A stretch of 64,000 bases of DNA from Auanema rhodensis (Eukaryota; Nematoda; Chromadorea; Rhabditida; Rhabditidae), in contig OZ059895.1 in the NCBI GenBank assembly GCA_964057225.1, positions 620,001 to 684,000 of the forward strand, given 5' to 3'. Position 1 is the first letter of the stretch. Every line of letters starts with the position of its first letter. This document shows, piece by piece, positions 38,611 to 51,700 of the stretch. The notes beneath the pieces are model-generated. The model worked only from the letters and a program-made list of their open reading frames with translations, searched no databases and was not told where the DNA came from. The position numbers were made by a program, and so were the translations under genes.

Positions 38611-38961
38611 TCAAGGCAAAGACGATGGACAATGTTATTCAACGAAAAAATTATTTCTTCAGGGTGAAAATCGAGGATATAAGTGTGAACTTATATCAGT
38701 TGATATCTCGGTGCATTTTTAAGCTAGCGCAAATCTGATAACACAGATCGACGCAGCTTAAAAATCCGCATCGAATGCACTATACTACATTGAGAAACGC
38801 TTAATACAAAAATTAGTTATGATCGTTTGAAATATGATGCATTAGTGTATGTTGAGTTTCCATGTACACTCAACATTGCTTCCAAAAACATTTTGACAAA
38901 AATTTTTTCGAAAAATTTCAAAATAATGTAGCAAAAAGTAGATGTTTTTAGATTCCTTATT
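38611..38961 (+). repeat. M111: re-entry into Domain III
   Basis: Shares the TTATTTC head with M101 and M107 and then G318 and a TTCCTTATTT end, so it repeats the transition seen at M101. It has a private GAAATATGATG. Confidence 0.78.
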
Positions 38962-41900
38962 TCAAGGCAAAAACGATAGACAATGTTATTCAACGAAAAA
39001 ATTAATTCTTCAGTGTGAAAATCGAGGATATAAGTGTGAACTTATATCAGTTGATATCTCGGTGCATTTTTAAGCTAGCGCAAATCTGATAACACAGATG
39101 GACGCAGCTTAAAAATCCGCATCGAATGCACTATACTACATTGAGAAACGCTTGATACAAAAATTAGTTATGATCGTTTGAAAAATGATGCATTAGTGTA
39201 TGTTGAGTTTCCATGTACACTCAACATTGCTTCCAAAAACATTTTGACAAAAATTTTTTCGAAAAATTTCAAAATAATGTAGCAAAAAGTAGATGTTTTT
39301 AGATTCCTTTTTTCAAGGCGAAGACGATGGACAAAGTTATTCAACGAAAAAATTGATTCTTCAGGGTGAAAATCGAGGATATAAGTGTGAACTTATATCA
39401 GTTGATATCTCGGTGCATTTTTAAGTTAGCGCAAATCTGATAACACAGATCGACGCAGCTTACAAATCCGCATCGAATGCACTATACTACATTGAAAAAC
39501 GCTTGATACAAAAATTAGTTATGATCGTTTGAAAAATGATGCATTAGTGTATGTTGAGTTTCCATGTACACTCAACATTGCTTCCAAAAACATTTTGACA
39601 AAAATTTTTTCGAAAAATTTCAAAATAATTTAGCAAAAAGTAGATGTTTTTAGATTCCATTTTTCAAGGCAAAGACGATGGACAATGTTATTCAACGAAA
39701 AAATTAATTCTTCAGTGTGAAAATCGAGGATATAAGTGTGAACTTATATCAGTTGATATCTCGGTGCATTTTTAAGCTAGCGCAAATCTGATAACACAGA
39801 TCGACGCAGCTTAAAAATCCGCATCGAATGCACTATACTACATTGAGAAACGCTAAATACAAAAATTAGTTATGATCGTTTGAAAAATGATGCATTAGTG
39901 TATGTTGAGTTTCCATGTACACTCAACATTGCTTCCAAAAACATTTTGACAAAAATTTTTTCGAAAAATTTCAAAATAATGTAGCAAAAAGTAGATGTTT
40001 TTAGATTCCTTATTTCAAGGCAAAAACGATAGACAATGTTATTCAACGAAAAAATTAATTCTTCAGTGTGAAAATCGAGGATATAAGTGTGAACTTATAT
40101 CAGTTGATATCTCGGTGCATTTTTAAGTTAGCGCAAATCTGATAACACAGATCGACGCAGCTCACAAATCCGCATCGAATGCACTATACTACATTGAGAA
40201 ACGCTTGATACAAAAATTAGTTATGATCGTTTGAAAAATGATGCATTAGTGTATGTTGAGTTTCCATGTACACTCAACATTGCTTCCAAAAACATTTTGA
40301 CAAAAATTTTTTCGAAAAATTTCAAAATAATGTAGCAAAAAGTAGATGTTTTTAGATTCCTTTTTTCAAGGCGAAGACGATGGACAAAGTTATTCAACGA
40401 AAAAATTGATTCTTCAGGGTGAAAATCGAGGATATAAGTGTGAACTTATATCAGTTGATATCTCGGTGCATTTTTAAGTTAGCGCAAATCTGATAACAGA
40501 GATCGACGCAGCTTACAAATCCGCATCGAATGCACTACACTACATTGAGAAACGCTTAATATAAAAATTAGTTATGATCGTTTGAAAAATGATGCATTAG
40601 TGTATGTTGAGTTTCCATGTACACTCAACATTGCTTCCAAAAACATTTTGACAAAAATTTTTTCGAAAAATTTCAAAACAATTTAGCAAAAAGTAGATGT
40701 TTTTAGATTCCATTTTTCAAGGCAAAGACGATGGACAATGTTATTCAACGAAAAAAATAATTCTTCAGGGTGAAAATCGAGGATATAAGTGTGAACTTAT
40801 ATCAGTTGATATCTTGGTGCATTTTTAAGCTAGCGCAAATCTGATAACACAGATCGACGCAGCTTAAAAATCCGCATCGAATGCACTATACTACATTGAA
40901 AAACGCTTGATACAAAAATTAGTTATGATCGTTTGAAAAATGATGCATTAGTGTATGTTGAGTTTCCATGTACACTCAACATTGCTTCCAAAAACATTTT
41001 GACAAAAATTTTTTCGAAAAATTTCAAAATAATGTAGCAAAAAGTAGATGTTTTTAGATTCCTTATTTCAAGGCAAAAACGATAGACAATGTTATTCAAC
41101 GAAAAAATTAATTCTTCAGTGTGAAAATCGAGGATATAAGTGTGAACTTATATCAGTTGATATCTCGGTGCATTTTTAAGCTAGCGCAAATCTGATAACA
41201 CAGATGGACGCAGCTTAAAAATCCGCATCGAATGCACTATACTACATTGAGAAACGCTTGATACAAAAATTAGTTATGATCGTTTGAAAAATGATGCATT
41301 AGTGTATGTTGAGTTTCCATGTACACTCAACATTGCTTCCAAAAACATTTTGACAAAAATTTTTTCGAAAAATTTCAAAATAATGTAGCAAAAAGTAGAT
41401 GTTTTTAGATTCCTTTTTTCAAGGCGAAGACGATGGACAAAGTTATTCAACGAAAAAATTGATTCTTCAGGGTGAAAATCGAGGATATAAGTGTGAACTT
41501 ATATCAGTTGATATCTCGGTGCATTTTTAAGTTAGCGCAAATCTGATAACACAGATCGACGCAGCTTACAAATCCGCATCGAATGCACTATACTACATTG
41601 AAAAACGCTTGATACAAAAATTAGTTATGATCGTTTGAAAAATGATGCATTAGTGTATGTTGAGTTTCCATGTACACTCAACATTGCTTCCAAAAACATT
41701 TTGACAAAAATTTTTTCGAAAAATTTCAAAATAATTTAGCAAAAAGTAGATGTTTTTAGATTCCATTTTTCAAGGCAAAGACGATGGACAATGTTATTCA
41801 ACGAAAAAATTAATTCTTCAGTGTGAAAATCGAGGATATAAGTGTGAACTTATATCAGTTGATATCTCGGTGCATTTTTAAGCTAGCGCAAATCTGATAA

Positions 41901-44900
41901 CACAGATCGACGCAGCTTAAAAATCCGCATCGAATGCACTATACTACATTGAGAAACGCTAAATACAAAAATTAGTTATGATCGTTTGAAAAATGATGCA
42001 TTAGTGTATGTTGAGTTTCCATGTACACTCAACATTGCTTCCAAAAACATTTTGACAAAAATTTTTTCGAAAAATTTCAAAATAATGTAGCAAAAAGTAG
42101 ATGTTTTTAGATTCCTTATTTCAAGGCAAAAACGATAGACAATGTTATTCAACGAAAAAATTAATTCTTCAGTGTGAAAATCGAGGATATAAGTGTGAAC
42201 TTATATCAGTTGATATCTCGGTGCATTTTTAAGTTAGCGCAAATCTGATAACACAGATCGACGCAGCTCACAAATCCGCATCGAATGCACTATACTACAT
42301 TGAGAAACGCTTGATACAAAAATTAGTTATGATCGTTTGAAAAATGATGCATTAGTGTATGTTGAGTTTCCATGTACACTCAACATTGCTTCCAAAAACA
42401 TTTTGACAAAAATTTTTTCGAAAAATTTCAAAATAATGTAGCAAAAAGTAGATGTTTTTAGATTCCTTTTTTCAAGGCGAAGACGATGGACAAAGTTATT
42501 CAACGAAAAAATTGATTCTTCAGGGTGAAAATCGAGGATATAAGTGTGAACTTATATCAGTTGATATCTCGGTGCATTTTTAAGTTAGCGCAAATCTGAT
42601 AACAGAGATCGACGCAGCTTACAAATCCGCATCGAATGCACTACACTACATTGAGAAACGCTTCATATAAAAATTAGTTATGATCGTTTGAAAAATGATG
42701 CATTAGTGTATGTTGAGTTTCCATGTACACTCAACATTGCTTCCAAAAACATTTTGACAAAAATTTTTTCGAAAAATTTCAAAACAATTTAGCAAAAAGT
42801 AGATGTTTTTAGATTCCATTTTTCAAGGCAAAGACGATGGACAATGTTATTCAACGAAAAAAATAATTCTTCAGGGTGAAAATCGAGGATATAAGTGTGA
42901 ACTTATATCAGTTGATATCTTGGTGCATTTTTAAGCTAGCGCAAATCTGATAACACAGATCGACGCAGCTTAAAAATCCGCATCGAATGCACTATACTAC
43001 ATTGAAAAACGCTTGATACAAAAATTAGTTATGATCGTTTGAAAAATGATGCATTAGTGTATGTTGAGTTTCCATGTACACTCAACATTGCTTCCAAAAA
43101 CATTTTGACAAAAATTTTTTCGAAAAATTTCAAAATAATGTAGCAAAAAGTAGATGTTTTTAGATTCCTTTTTTCAAGGCGAAGACGATGGACAAAGTTA
43201 TTCAACGAAAAAATTGATTCTTCAGGGTGAAAATCGAGGATATAAGTGTGAACTTATATCAGTTGATATCTCGGTGCATTTTTAAGTTAGCGCAAATCTG
43301 ATAACACAGATCGACGCAGCTTACAAATCCGCATCGAATGCACTATACTACATTGAGAAACGCTTGATACAAAAATTAGTTATGATCGTTTGAAAAATGA
43401 TGCATTAGTGTATGTTGAGTTTCCATGTACACTCAACATTGCTTCCAAAAACATTTTGACAAAAATTTTTTCGAAAAATTTCAAAATAATGTAGCAAAAA
43501 GTAGATGTTTTTAGATTCCTTTTTTCAAGGCGAAGACGATGGACAAAGTTATTCAACGAAAAAATTGATTCTTCAGGGTGAAAATCGAGGATATAAGTGT
43601 GAACTTATATCAGTTGATATCTCGGTGCATTTTTAAGTTAGCGCAAATCTGATAACACAGATCGACGCAGCTTACAAATCCGCATCGAATGCACTATACT
43701 ACATTGAAAAACGCTTGATACAAAAATTAGTTATGATCGTTTGAAAAATGATGCATTAGTGTATGTTGAGTTTCCATGTACACTCAACATTGCTTCCAAA
43801 AACATTTTGACAAAAATTTTTTCGAAAAATTTCAAAATAATTTAGCAAAAAGTAGATGTTTTTAGATTCCATTTTTCAAGGCAAAGACGATGGACAATGT
43901 TATTCAACGAAAAAATTAATTCTTCAGTGTGAAAATCGAGGATATAAGTGTGAACTTATATCAGTTGATATCTCGGTGCATTTTTAAGCTAGCGCAAATC
44001 TGATAACACAGATCGACGCAGCTTAAAAATCCGCATCGAATGCACTATACTACATTGAGAAACGCTAAATACAAAAATTAGTTATGATCGTTTGAAAAAT
44101 GATGCATTAGTGTATGTTGAGTTTCCATGTACACTCAACATTGCTTCCAAAAACATTTTGACAAAAATTTTTTCGAAAAATTTCAAAATAATGTAGCAAA
44201 AAGTAGATGTTTTTAGATTCCTTATTTCAAGGCAAAAACGATAGACAATGTTATTCAACGAAAAAATTAATTCTTCAGTGTGAAAATCGAGGATATAAGT
44301 GTGAACTTATATCAGTTGATATCTCGGTGCATTTTTAAGTTAGCGCAAATCTGATAACACAGATCGACGCAGCTCACAAATCCGCATCGAATGCACTATA
44401 CTACATTGAGAAACGCTTGATACAAAAATTAGTTATGATCGTTTGAAAAATGATGCATTAGTGTATGTTGAGTTTCCATGTACACTCAACATTGCTTCCA
44501 AAAACATTTTGACAAAAATTTTTTCGAAAAATTTCAAAATAATGTAGCAAAAAGTAGATGTTTTTAGATTCCTTTTTTCAAGGCGAAGACGATGGACAAA
44601 GTTATTCAACGAAAAAATTGATTCTTCAGGGTGAAAATCGAGGATATAAGTGTGAACTTATATCAGTTGATATCTCGGTGCATTTTTAAGTTAGCGCAAA
44701 TCTGATAACAGAGATCGACGCAGCTTACAAATCCGCATCGAATGCACTACACTACATTGAGAAACGCTTAATATAAAAATTAGTTATGATCGTTTGAAAA
44801 ATGATGCATTAGTGTATGTTGAGTTTCCATGTACACTCAACATTGCTTCCAAAAACATTTTGACAAAAATTTTTTCGAAAAATTTCAAAACAATTTAGCA

Positions 44901-45279
44901 AAAAGTAGATGTTTTTAGATTCCATTTTTCAAGGCAAAGACGATGGACAATGTTATTCAACGAAAAAAATAATTCTTCAGGGTGAAAATCGAGGATATAA
45001 GTGTGAACTTATATCAGTTGATATCTTGGTGCATTTTTAAGCTAGCGCAAATCTGATAACACAGATCGACGCAGCTTAAAAATCCGCATCGAATGCACTA
45101 TACTACATTGAAAAACGCTTGATACAAAAATTAGTTATGATCGTTTGAAAAATGATGCATTAGTGTATGTTGAGTTTCCATGTACACTCAACATTGCTTC
45201 CAAAAACATTTTGACAAAAATTTTTTCGAAAAATTTCAAAATAATGTAGCAAAAAGTAGATGTTTTTAGATTCCTTTTT
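38962..45279 (+). repeat. Hexamer HOR x3, M112-M129 (2106-bp unit)
   Basis: Three successive units start at 38962, 41068 and 43174. The unit order is: AAAACGATAG/ATGGACG monomer; Z (CAAAGTT, TACAAA); AGTGTG with GCTAAATAC; W (AAAACGATAG, AAGTTAG, GCTCACAAA); X (ACAGAGATC, CTACACT, AATATAAA, AAAACAATTT); Y (AAATAATTC, TCTTGGTG). The third unit replaces its first monomer with a Z type. M122 has TTCATATAAA where M116 and M128 have TTAATATAAA. All markers lie at the same consensus positions in the three units. Confidence 0.9.
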
Positions 45280-46683
45280 TCAAGGCGAAGACGATGGACA
45301 AAGTTATTCAACGAAAAAATTGATTCTTCAGGGTGAAAATCGAGGATATAAGTGTGAACTTATATCAGTTGATATCTCGGTGCATTTTTAAGTTAGCGCA
45401 AATCTGATAACACAGATCGACGCAGCTTACAAATCCGCATCGAATGCACTATACTACATTGAGAAACGCTTGATACAAAAATTAGTTATGATCGTTTGAA
45501 AAATGATGCATTAGTGTATGTTGAGTTTCCATGTACACTCAACATTGCTTCCAAAAACATTTTGACAAAAATTTTTTCGAAAAATTTCAAAATAATGTAG
45601 CAAAAAGTAGATGTTTTTAGATTCCATTCTTCAAGGCAAAGACGATGGACAATGTTATTCAACGAAAAAAATAATTCTTCAGGGTGAAAATCGAGGATAT
45701 AAGTGTGAACTTATATCAGTTGATATCTTGGTGCATTTTTAAGCTAGCGCAAATCTGATAACACAGATCGACGCAGCTTAAAAATCCGCATCGAATGCAC
45801 TATACTACATTGAAAAACGCTTGATACAAAAATTAGTTATGATCGTTTGAAAAATGATGCATTAGTGTATGTTGAGTTTCCATGTACACTCAACATTGCT
45901 TCCAAAAACATTTTGACAAAAATTTTTTCGAAAAATTTCAAAATAATGTAGCGAAAAGTAGATGTTTTTAGATTCCTTTTTTCAAGGCGAAGACGATGGA
46001 CAAAGTTATTCAACGAAAAAATTGATTCTTCAGGGTGAAAATCGAGGATATAAGTGTGAACTTATATCAGTTGATATCTCGGTGCATTTTTAAGTTAGCG
46101 CAAATCTGATAACACAGATCGACGCAGCTTACAAATCCGCATCGAATGCACTATACTACATTGAGAAACGCTTAATACAAAAATTAGTTATGATCGTTTG
46201 AAAAATGATGCATTAGTGTATGTTGAGTTTCCATGTACACTCAACATTGCTTCCAAAAACATTTTGACAAAAATTTTTTCGAAAAATTTCAAAATAATGT
46301 AGCAAAAAGTAGATGTTTTTAGATTCCATTCTTCAAGGCAAAGACGATGGACAATGTTATTCAACGAAAAAAATAATTCTTCAGGGTGAAAATCGAGGAT
46401 ATAAGTGTGAACTTATATCAGTTGATATCTTGGTGCATTTTTAAGCTAGCGCAAATCTGATAACACAGATCGACGCAGCTTAAAAATCCGCATCGAATGC
46501 ACTATACTACATTGAAAAACGCTTGATACAAAAATTAGTTATGATCGTTTGAAAAATGATGCATTAGTGTATGTTGAGTTTCCATGTACACTCAACATTG
46601 CTTCCAAAAACATTTTGACAAAAATTTTTTCGAAAAATTTCAAAATAATGTAGCGAAAAGTAGATGTTTTTAGATTCCTTTTT
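45280..46683 (+). repeat. Dimer HOR x2, M130-M131 and M132-M133 (702-bp unit)
   Basis: Each unit is a Z monomer ending TTCCATTCTTC, a variant seen only here, and a Y monomer with AGCGAAAAG near its end. They differ at position 193 (TTGATAC in M130, TTAATAC in M132). With M129 the order is Y-Z-Y-Z-Y, so a two-monomer unit has expanded out of the end of the hexamer run. Confidence 0.87.
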
Positions 46684-48789
46684 TCAAGGCGAAGACGATG
46701 GACAAAGTTATTCAACGAAAAAATTGATTCTTCAGGGTGAAAATCGAGGATATAAGTGTGAACTTATATCAGTTGATATCTCGGTGCATTTTTAAGTTAG
46801 CGCAAAACTGATAACACAGATCGACGCAGCTTAAAAATCCGCATCGAATGCACTATACTACATTGAGAAACGCTTAATACAAAAATTTGTTATGATCGTT
46901 TGAAAAATGATGCATTAGTGTATGTTGAGTTTCCATGTACACTCAACATTGCTTCCAAAAACATTTTGACAAAAATTTTTTCGAAAAATTTCAAAATAAT
47001 TTAGCAAAAAGTAGATGTTTTTAGATTCCATTTTTCAAGGCAAAGACGATGGACAATGTTATTTAACGAAAAAATTAATTCTTCAGTGTGAAAATCGAGG
47101 ATATAAGTGTGAACTTATATCAGTTGATATCTCGGTGCATTTTTAAGCTAGCGCAAATCTGATAACACAGATCGACGCAGCTTAAAAATCCGCATCGAAT
47201 GCACTATACTACATTGAGAAACGCTTGATACAAAAATTAGTTATGATCGTTTGAAAAATGATGCATTAGTGTATGTTGAGTTTCCATGTACACTCAACAT
47301 TGCTTCCAAAAACATTTTGACAAAAATTTTTTCGAAAAATTTCAAAATAATGTAGCAAAAAGTAGATGTTTTTAGATTCCTTTTTTCAAGGCGAAGACGA
47401 TGGACAAAGTTATTCAACGAAAAAATTGATTCTTCAGGGTGAAAATCGAGGATATAAGTGTGAACTTATATCAGTTGATATCTCGGTGCATTTTTAAGCT
47501 AGCGCAAATCTGATAACACAGATCGACGCAGCTTAAAAATCCGCATCGAATGCACTATACTACATTGAGAAACGCTTGATACAAAAATTAGTTATGATCG
47601 TTTGAAAAATGATGCATTAGTGTATGTTGAGTTTCCATGTACACTCAACATTGCTTCCAAAAACATTTTGACAAAAATTTTTTCGAAAAATTTCAAAATA
47701 ATGTAGCGAAAAGTAGATGTTTTTAGATTCCTTTTTTCAAGGCGAAGACGATGGACAAAGTTATTCAACGAAAAAATTGATTCTTCAGGGTGAAAATCGA
47801 GGATATAAGTGTGAACTTATATCAGTTGATATCTCGGTGCATTTTTAAGTTAGCGCAAAACTGATAACACAGATCGACGCAGCTTAAAAATCCGCATCGA
47901 ATGCACTATACTACATTGAGAAACGCTTAATACAAAAATTTGTTATGATCGTTTGAAAAATGATGCATTAGTGTATGTTGAGTTTCCATGTACACTCAAC
48001 ATTGCTTCCAAAAACATTTTGACAAAAATTTTTTCGAAAAATTTCAAAATAATTTAGCAAAAAGTAGATGTTTTTAGATTCCATTTTTCAAGGCAAAGAC
48101 GATGGACAATGTTATTTAACGAAAAAATTAATTCTTCAGTGTGAAAATCGAGGATATAAGTGTGAACTTATATCAGTTGATATCTCGGTGCATTTTTAAG
48201 CTAGCGCAAATCTGATAACACAGATCGACGCAGCTTAAAAATCCGCATCGAATGCACTATACTACATTGAGAAACGCTTGATACAAAAATTAGTTATGAT
48301 CGTTTGAAAAATGATGCATTAGTGTATGTTGAGTTTCCATGTACACTCAACATTGCTTCCAAAAACATTTTGACAAAAATTTTTTCGAAAAATTTCAAAA
48401 TAATGTAGCAAAAAGTAGATGTTTTTAGATTCCTTTTTTCAAGGCGAAGACGATGGACAAAGTTATTCAACGAAAAAATTGATTCTTCAGGGTGAAAATC
48501 GAGGATATAAGTGTGAACTTATATCAGTTGATATCTCGGTGCATTTTTAAGCTAGCGCAAATCTGATAACACAGATCGACGCAGCTTAAAAATCCGCATC
48601 GAATGCACTATACTACATTGAGAAACGCTTGATACAAAAATTAGTTATGATCGTTTGAAAAATGATGCATTAGTGTATGTTGAGTTTCCATGTACACTCA
48701 ACATTGCTTCCAAAAACATTTTGACAAAAATTTTTTCGAAAAATTTCAAAATAATGTAGCAAAAAGTAGATGTTTTTAGATTCCTTTTT
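46684..48789 (+). repeat. Trimer HOR x2, M134-M136 and M137-M139 (1053-bp unit)
   Basis: The unit is a CAAAGTT monomer with GCAAAACTG (A124) and T205, then one with TTATTTAACG and AGTGTG, then U (CAAAGTT, intact AAGCTAG, TTGATAC). The only difference I saw is AGCGAAAAG in M136 against AGCAAAAAG in M139. Confidence 0.87.
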
Positions 48790-51700
48790 TCAAGGCGAAG
48801 ACGATGGACAAAGTTATTCAACGAAAAAATTGATTCTTCAGGGTGAAAATCGAGGATATAAGTGTGAACTTATATCAGTTGATATCTCGGTGCATTTTTA
48901 AGTTAGCGCAAATCTGATAACACAGATCGACGCAGCTTACAAATCCGCATCGAATGCACTATACTACATTGAAAAACGCTTGATATAAAAATTAGTTATG
49001 ATCGTTTGAAAAATGATGCATTAGTGTATGTTGAGTTTCCATGTACACTCAACATTGCTTCCAAAAACATTTTGACAAAAATTTTTTCGAAAAATTTCAA
49101 AATAATTTAGCAAAAAGTAGATGTTTTTAGATTCCATTTTTCAAGGCAAAGACGATGGACAATGTTATTCAACGAAAAAATTAATTCTTCAGTGTGAAAA
49201 TCGAGGATATAAGTGTGAACTTATATCAGTTGATATCTCGGTGCATTTTTAAGCTAGCGCATATCTGATAACACAGATCGACGCAGCTTAAAAATCCGCA
49301 TCGAATGCACTATACTACATTGAGAAACGCTAAATACAAAAATTAGTTATGATCGTTTGAAAAATGATGCATTAGTGTATGTTGAGTTTCCATGTACACT
49401 CAACATTGCTTCCAAAAACATTTTGACAAAAATTTTTTCGAAAAATTTCAAAATAATGTAGCAAAAAGTAGATGTTTTTAGATTCCTTTTTTCAAGGCGA
49501 AGACGATGGACAAAGTTATTCAACGAAAAAATTGATTCTTCAGGGTGAAAATCGAGGATATAAGTGTGAACTTATATCAGTTGATATCTCGGTGCATTTT
49601 TAAGCTAGCGCAAATCTGATAACACAGATCGACGCAGCTTAAAAATCCGCATCGAATGCACTATACTACATTGAGAAACGCTTGATACAAAAATTAGTTA
49701 TGATCGTTTGAAAAATGATGCATTAGTGTATGTTGAGTTTCCATGTACACTCAACATTGCTTCCAAAAACATTTTGACAAAAATTTTTTCGAAAAATTTC
49801 AAAATAATGTAGCAAAAAGTAGATGTTTTTAGATTCCTTATTTCAAGGCAAAAACGATAGACAATGTTATTCAACGAAAAAATTAATTCTTCAGTGTGAA
49901 AATCGAGGATATAAGTGTGAACTTATATCAGTTGATATCTCGGTGCATTTTTAAGTTAGCGCAAATCTGATAACACAGATCGACGCAGCTCACAAATCCG
50001 CATCGAATGCACTATACTACATTGAGAAACGCTTGATACAAAAATTAGTTATGATCGTTTGAAAAATGATGCATTAGTGTATGTTGAGTTTCCATGTACA
50101 CTCAACATTGCTTCCAAAAACATTTTGACAAAAATTTTTTCGAAAAATTTCAAAATAATGTAGCAAAAAGTAGATGTTTTTAGATTCCTTTTTTCAAGGC
50201 GAAGACGATGGACAAAGTTATTCAACGAAAAAATTGATTCTTCAGGGTGAAAATCGAGGATATAAGTGTGAACTTATATCAGTTGATATCTCGGTGCATT
50301 TTTAAGTTAGCGCAAATCTGATAACAGAGATCGACGCAGCTTACAAATCCGCATCGAATGCACTACACTACATTGAGAAACGCTTAATATAAAAATTAGT
50401 TATGATCGTTTGAAAAATGATGCATTAGTGTATGTTGAGTTTCCATGTACACTCAACATTGCTTCCAAAAACATTTTGACAAAAATTTTTTCGAAAAATT
50501 TCAAAACAATTTAGCAAAAAGTAGATGTTTTTAGATTTCATTTTTCAAGGCAAAGACGATGGACAATGTTATTCAACGAAAAAAATAATTCTTCAGGGTG
50601 AAAATCGAGGATATAAGTGTGAACTTATATCAGTTGATATCTTGGTGCATTTTTAAGCTAGCGCAAATCTGATAACACAGATCGACGCAGCTTAAAAATC
50701 CGCATCGAATGCACTATACTACATTGAAAAACGCTTGATACAAAAATTAGTTATGATCGTTTGAAAAATGATGCATTAGTGTATGTTGAGTTTCCATGTA
50801 CACTCAACATTGCTTCCAAAAACATTTTGACAAAAATTTTTTCGAAAAATTTCAAAATAATGTAGCAAAAAGTAAATGTTTTTAGATTCCTTTTTTCAAG
50901 GCGAAGACGATGGACAAAGTTATTCAACGAAAAAATTGATTCTTCAGGGTGAAAATCGAGGATATAAGTGTGAACTTATATCAGTTGATATCTCGGTGCA
51001 TTTTTAAGTTAGCGCAAATCTGATAACACAGATCGACGCAGCTTACAAATCCGCATCGAATGCACTATACTACATTGAGAAACGCGTGATACAAAAATTA
51101 GTTATGATCGTTTGAAAAATGATGCATTAGTGTATGTTGAGTTTCCATGTACACTCAACATTGCTTCCAAAAACATTTTGACAAAAATTTTTTCGAAAAA
51201 TTTCAAAATAATGTAGCAAAAAGTAGATGTTTTTAGATTCCATTTTTCAAGGCAAAGACGATGGACAATGTTATTCAACGAAAAAAATAATTCTTCAGGG
51301 TGAAAATCGAGGATATAAGTGTGAACTTATATCAGTTGATATCTTGGTGCATTTTTAAGCTAGCGCAAATCTGATAACACAGATCGACGCAGCTTAAAAA
51401 TCCGCATCGAATGCACTATACTACATTGAAAAACGCTTGATACAAAAATTAGTTATGATCGTTTGAAAAATGATGCATTAGTGTATGTTGAGTTTCCATG
51501 TACACTCAACATTGCTTCCAAAAACATTTTGACAAAAATTTTTTCGAAAAATTTCAAAATAATGTAGCAAAAAGTAGATGTTTTTAGATTCCTTTTTTCA
51601 AGGCGAAGACGATGGACAAAGTTATTCAACGAAAAAATTGATTCTTCAGGGTGAAAATCGAGGATATAAGTGTGAACTTATATCAGTTGATATCTCGGTG

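Noticed and set aside
46684-48789. Near-identical tandem blocks as assembly duplication errors
   Set aside because: Several pairs are nearly identical by eye, but they carry a few private differences (for example AGCGAAAAG against AGCAAAAAG), so real duplication is favoured. Read-depth or spanning reads would be decisive.
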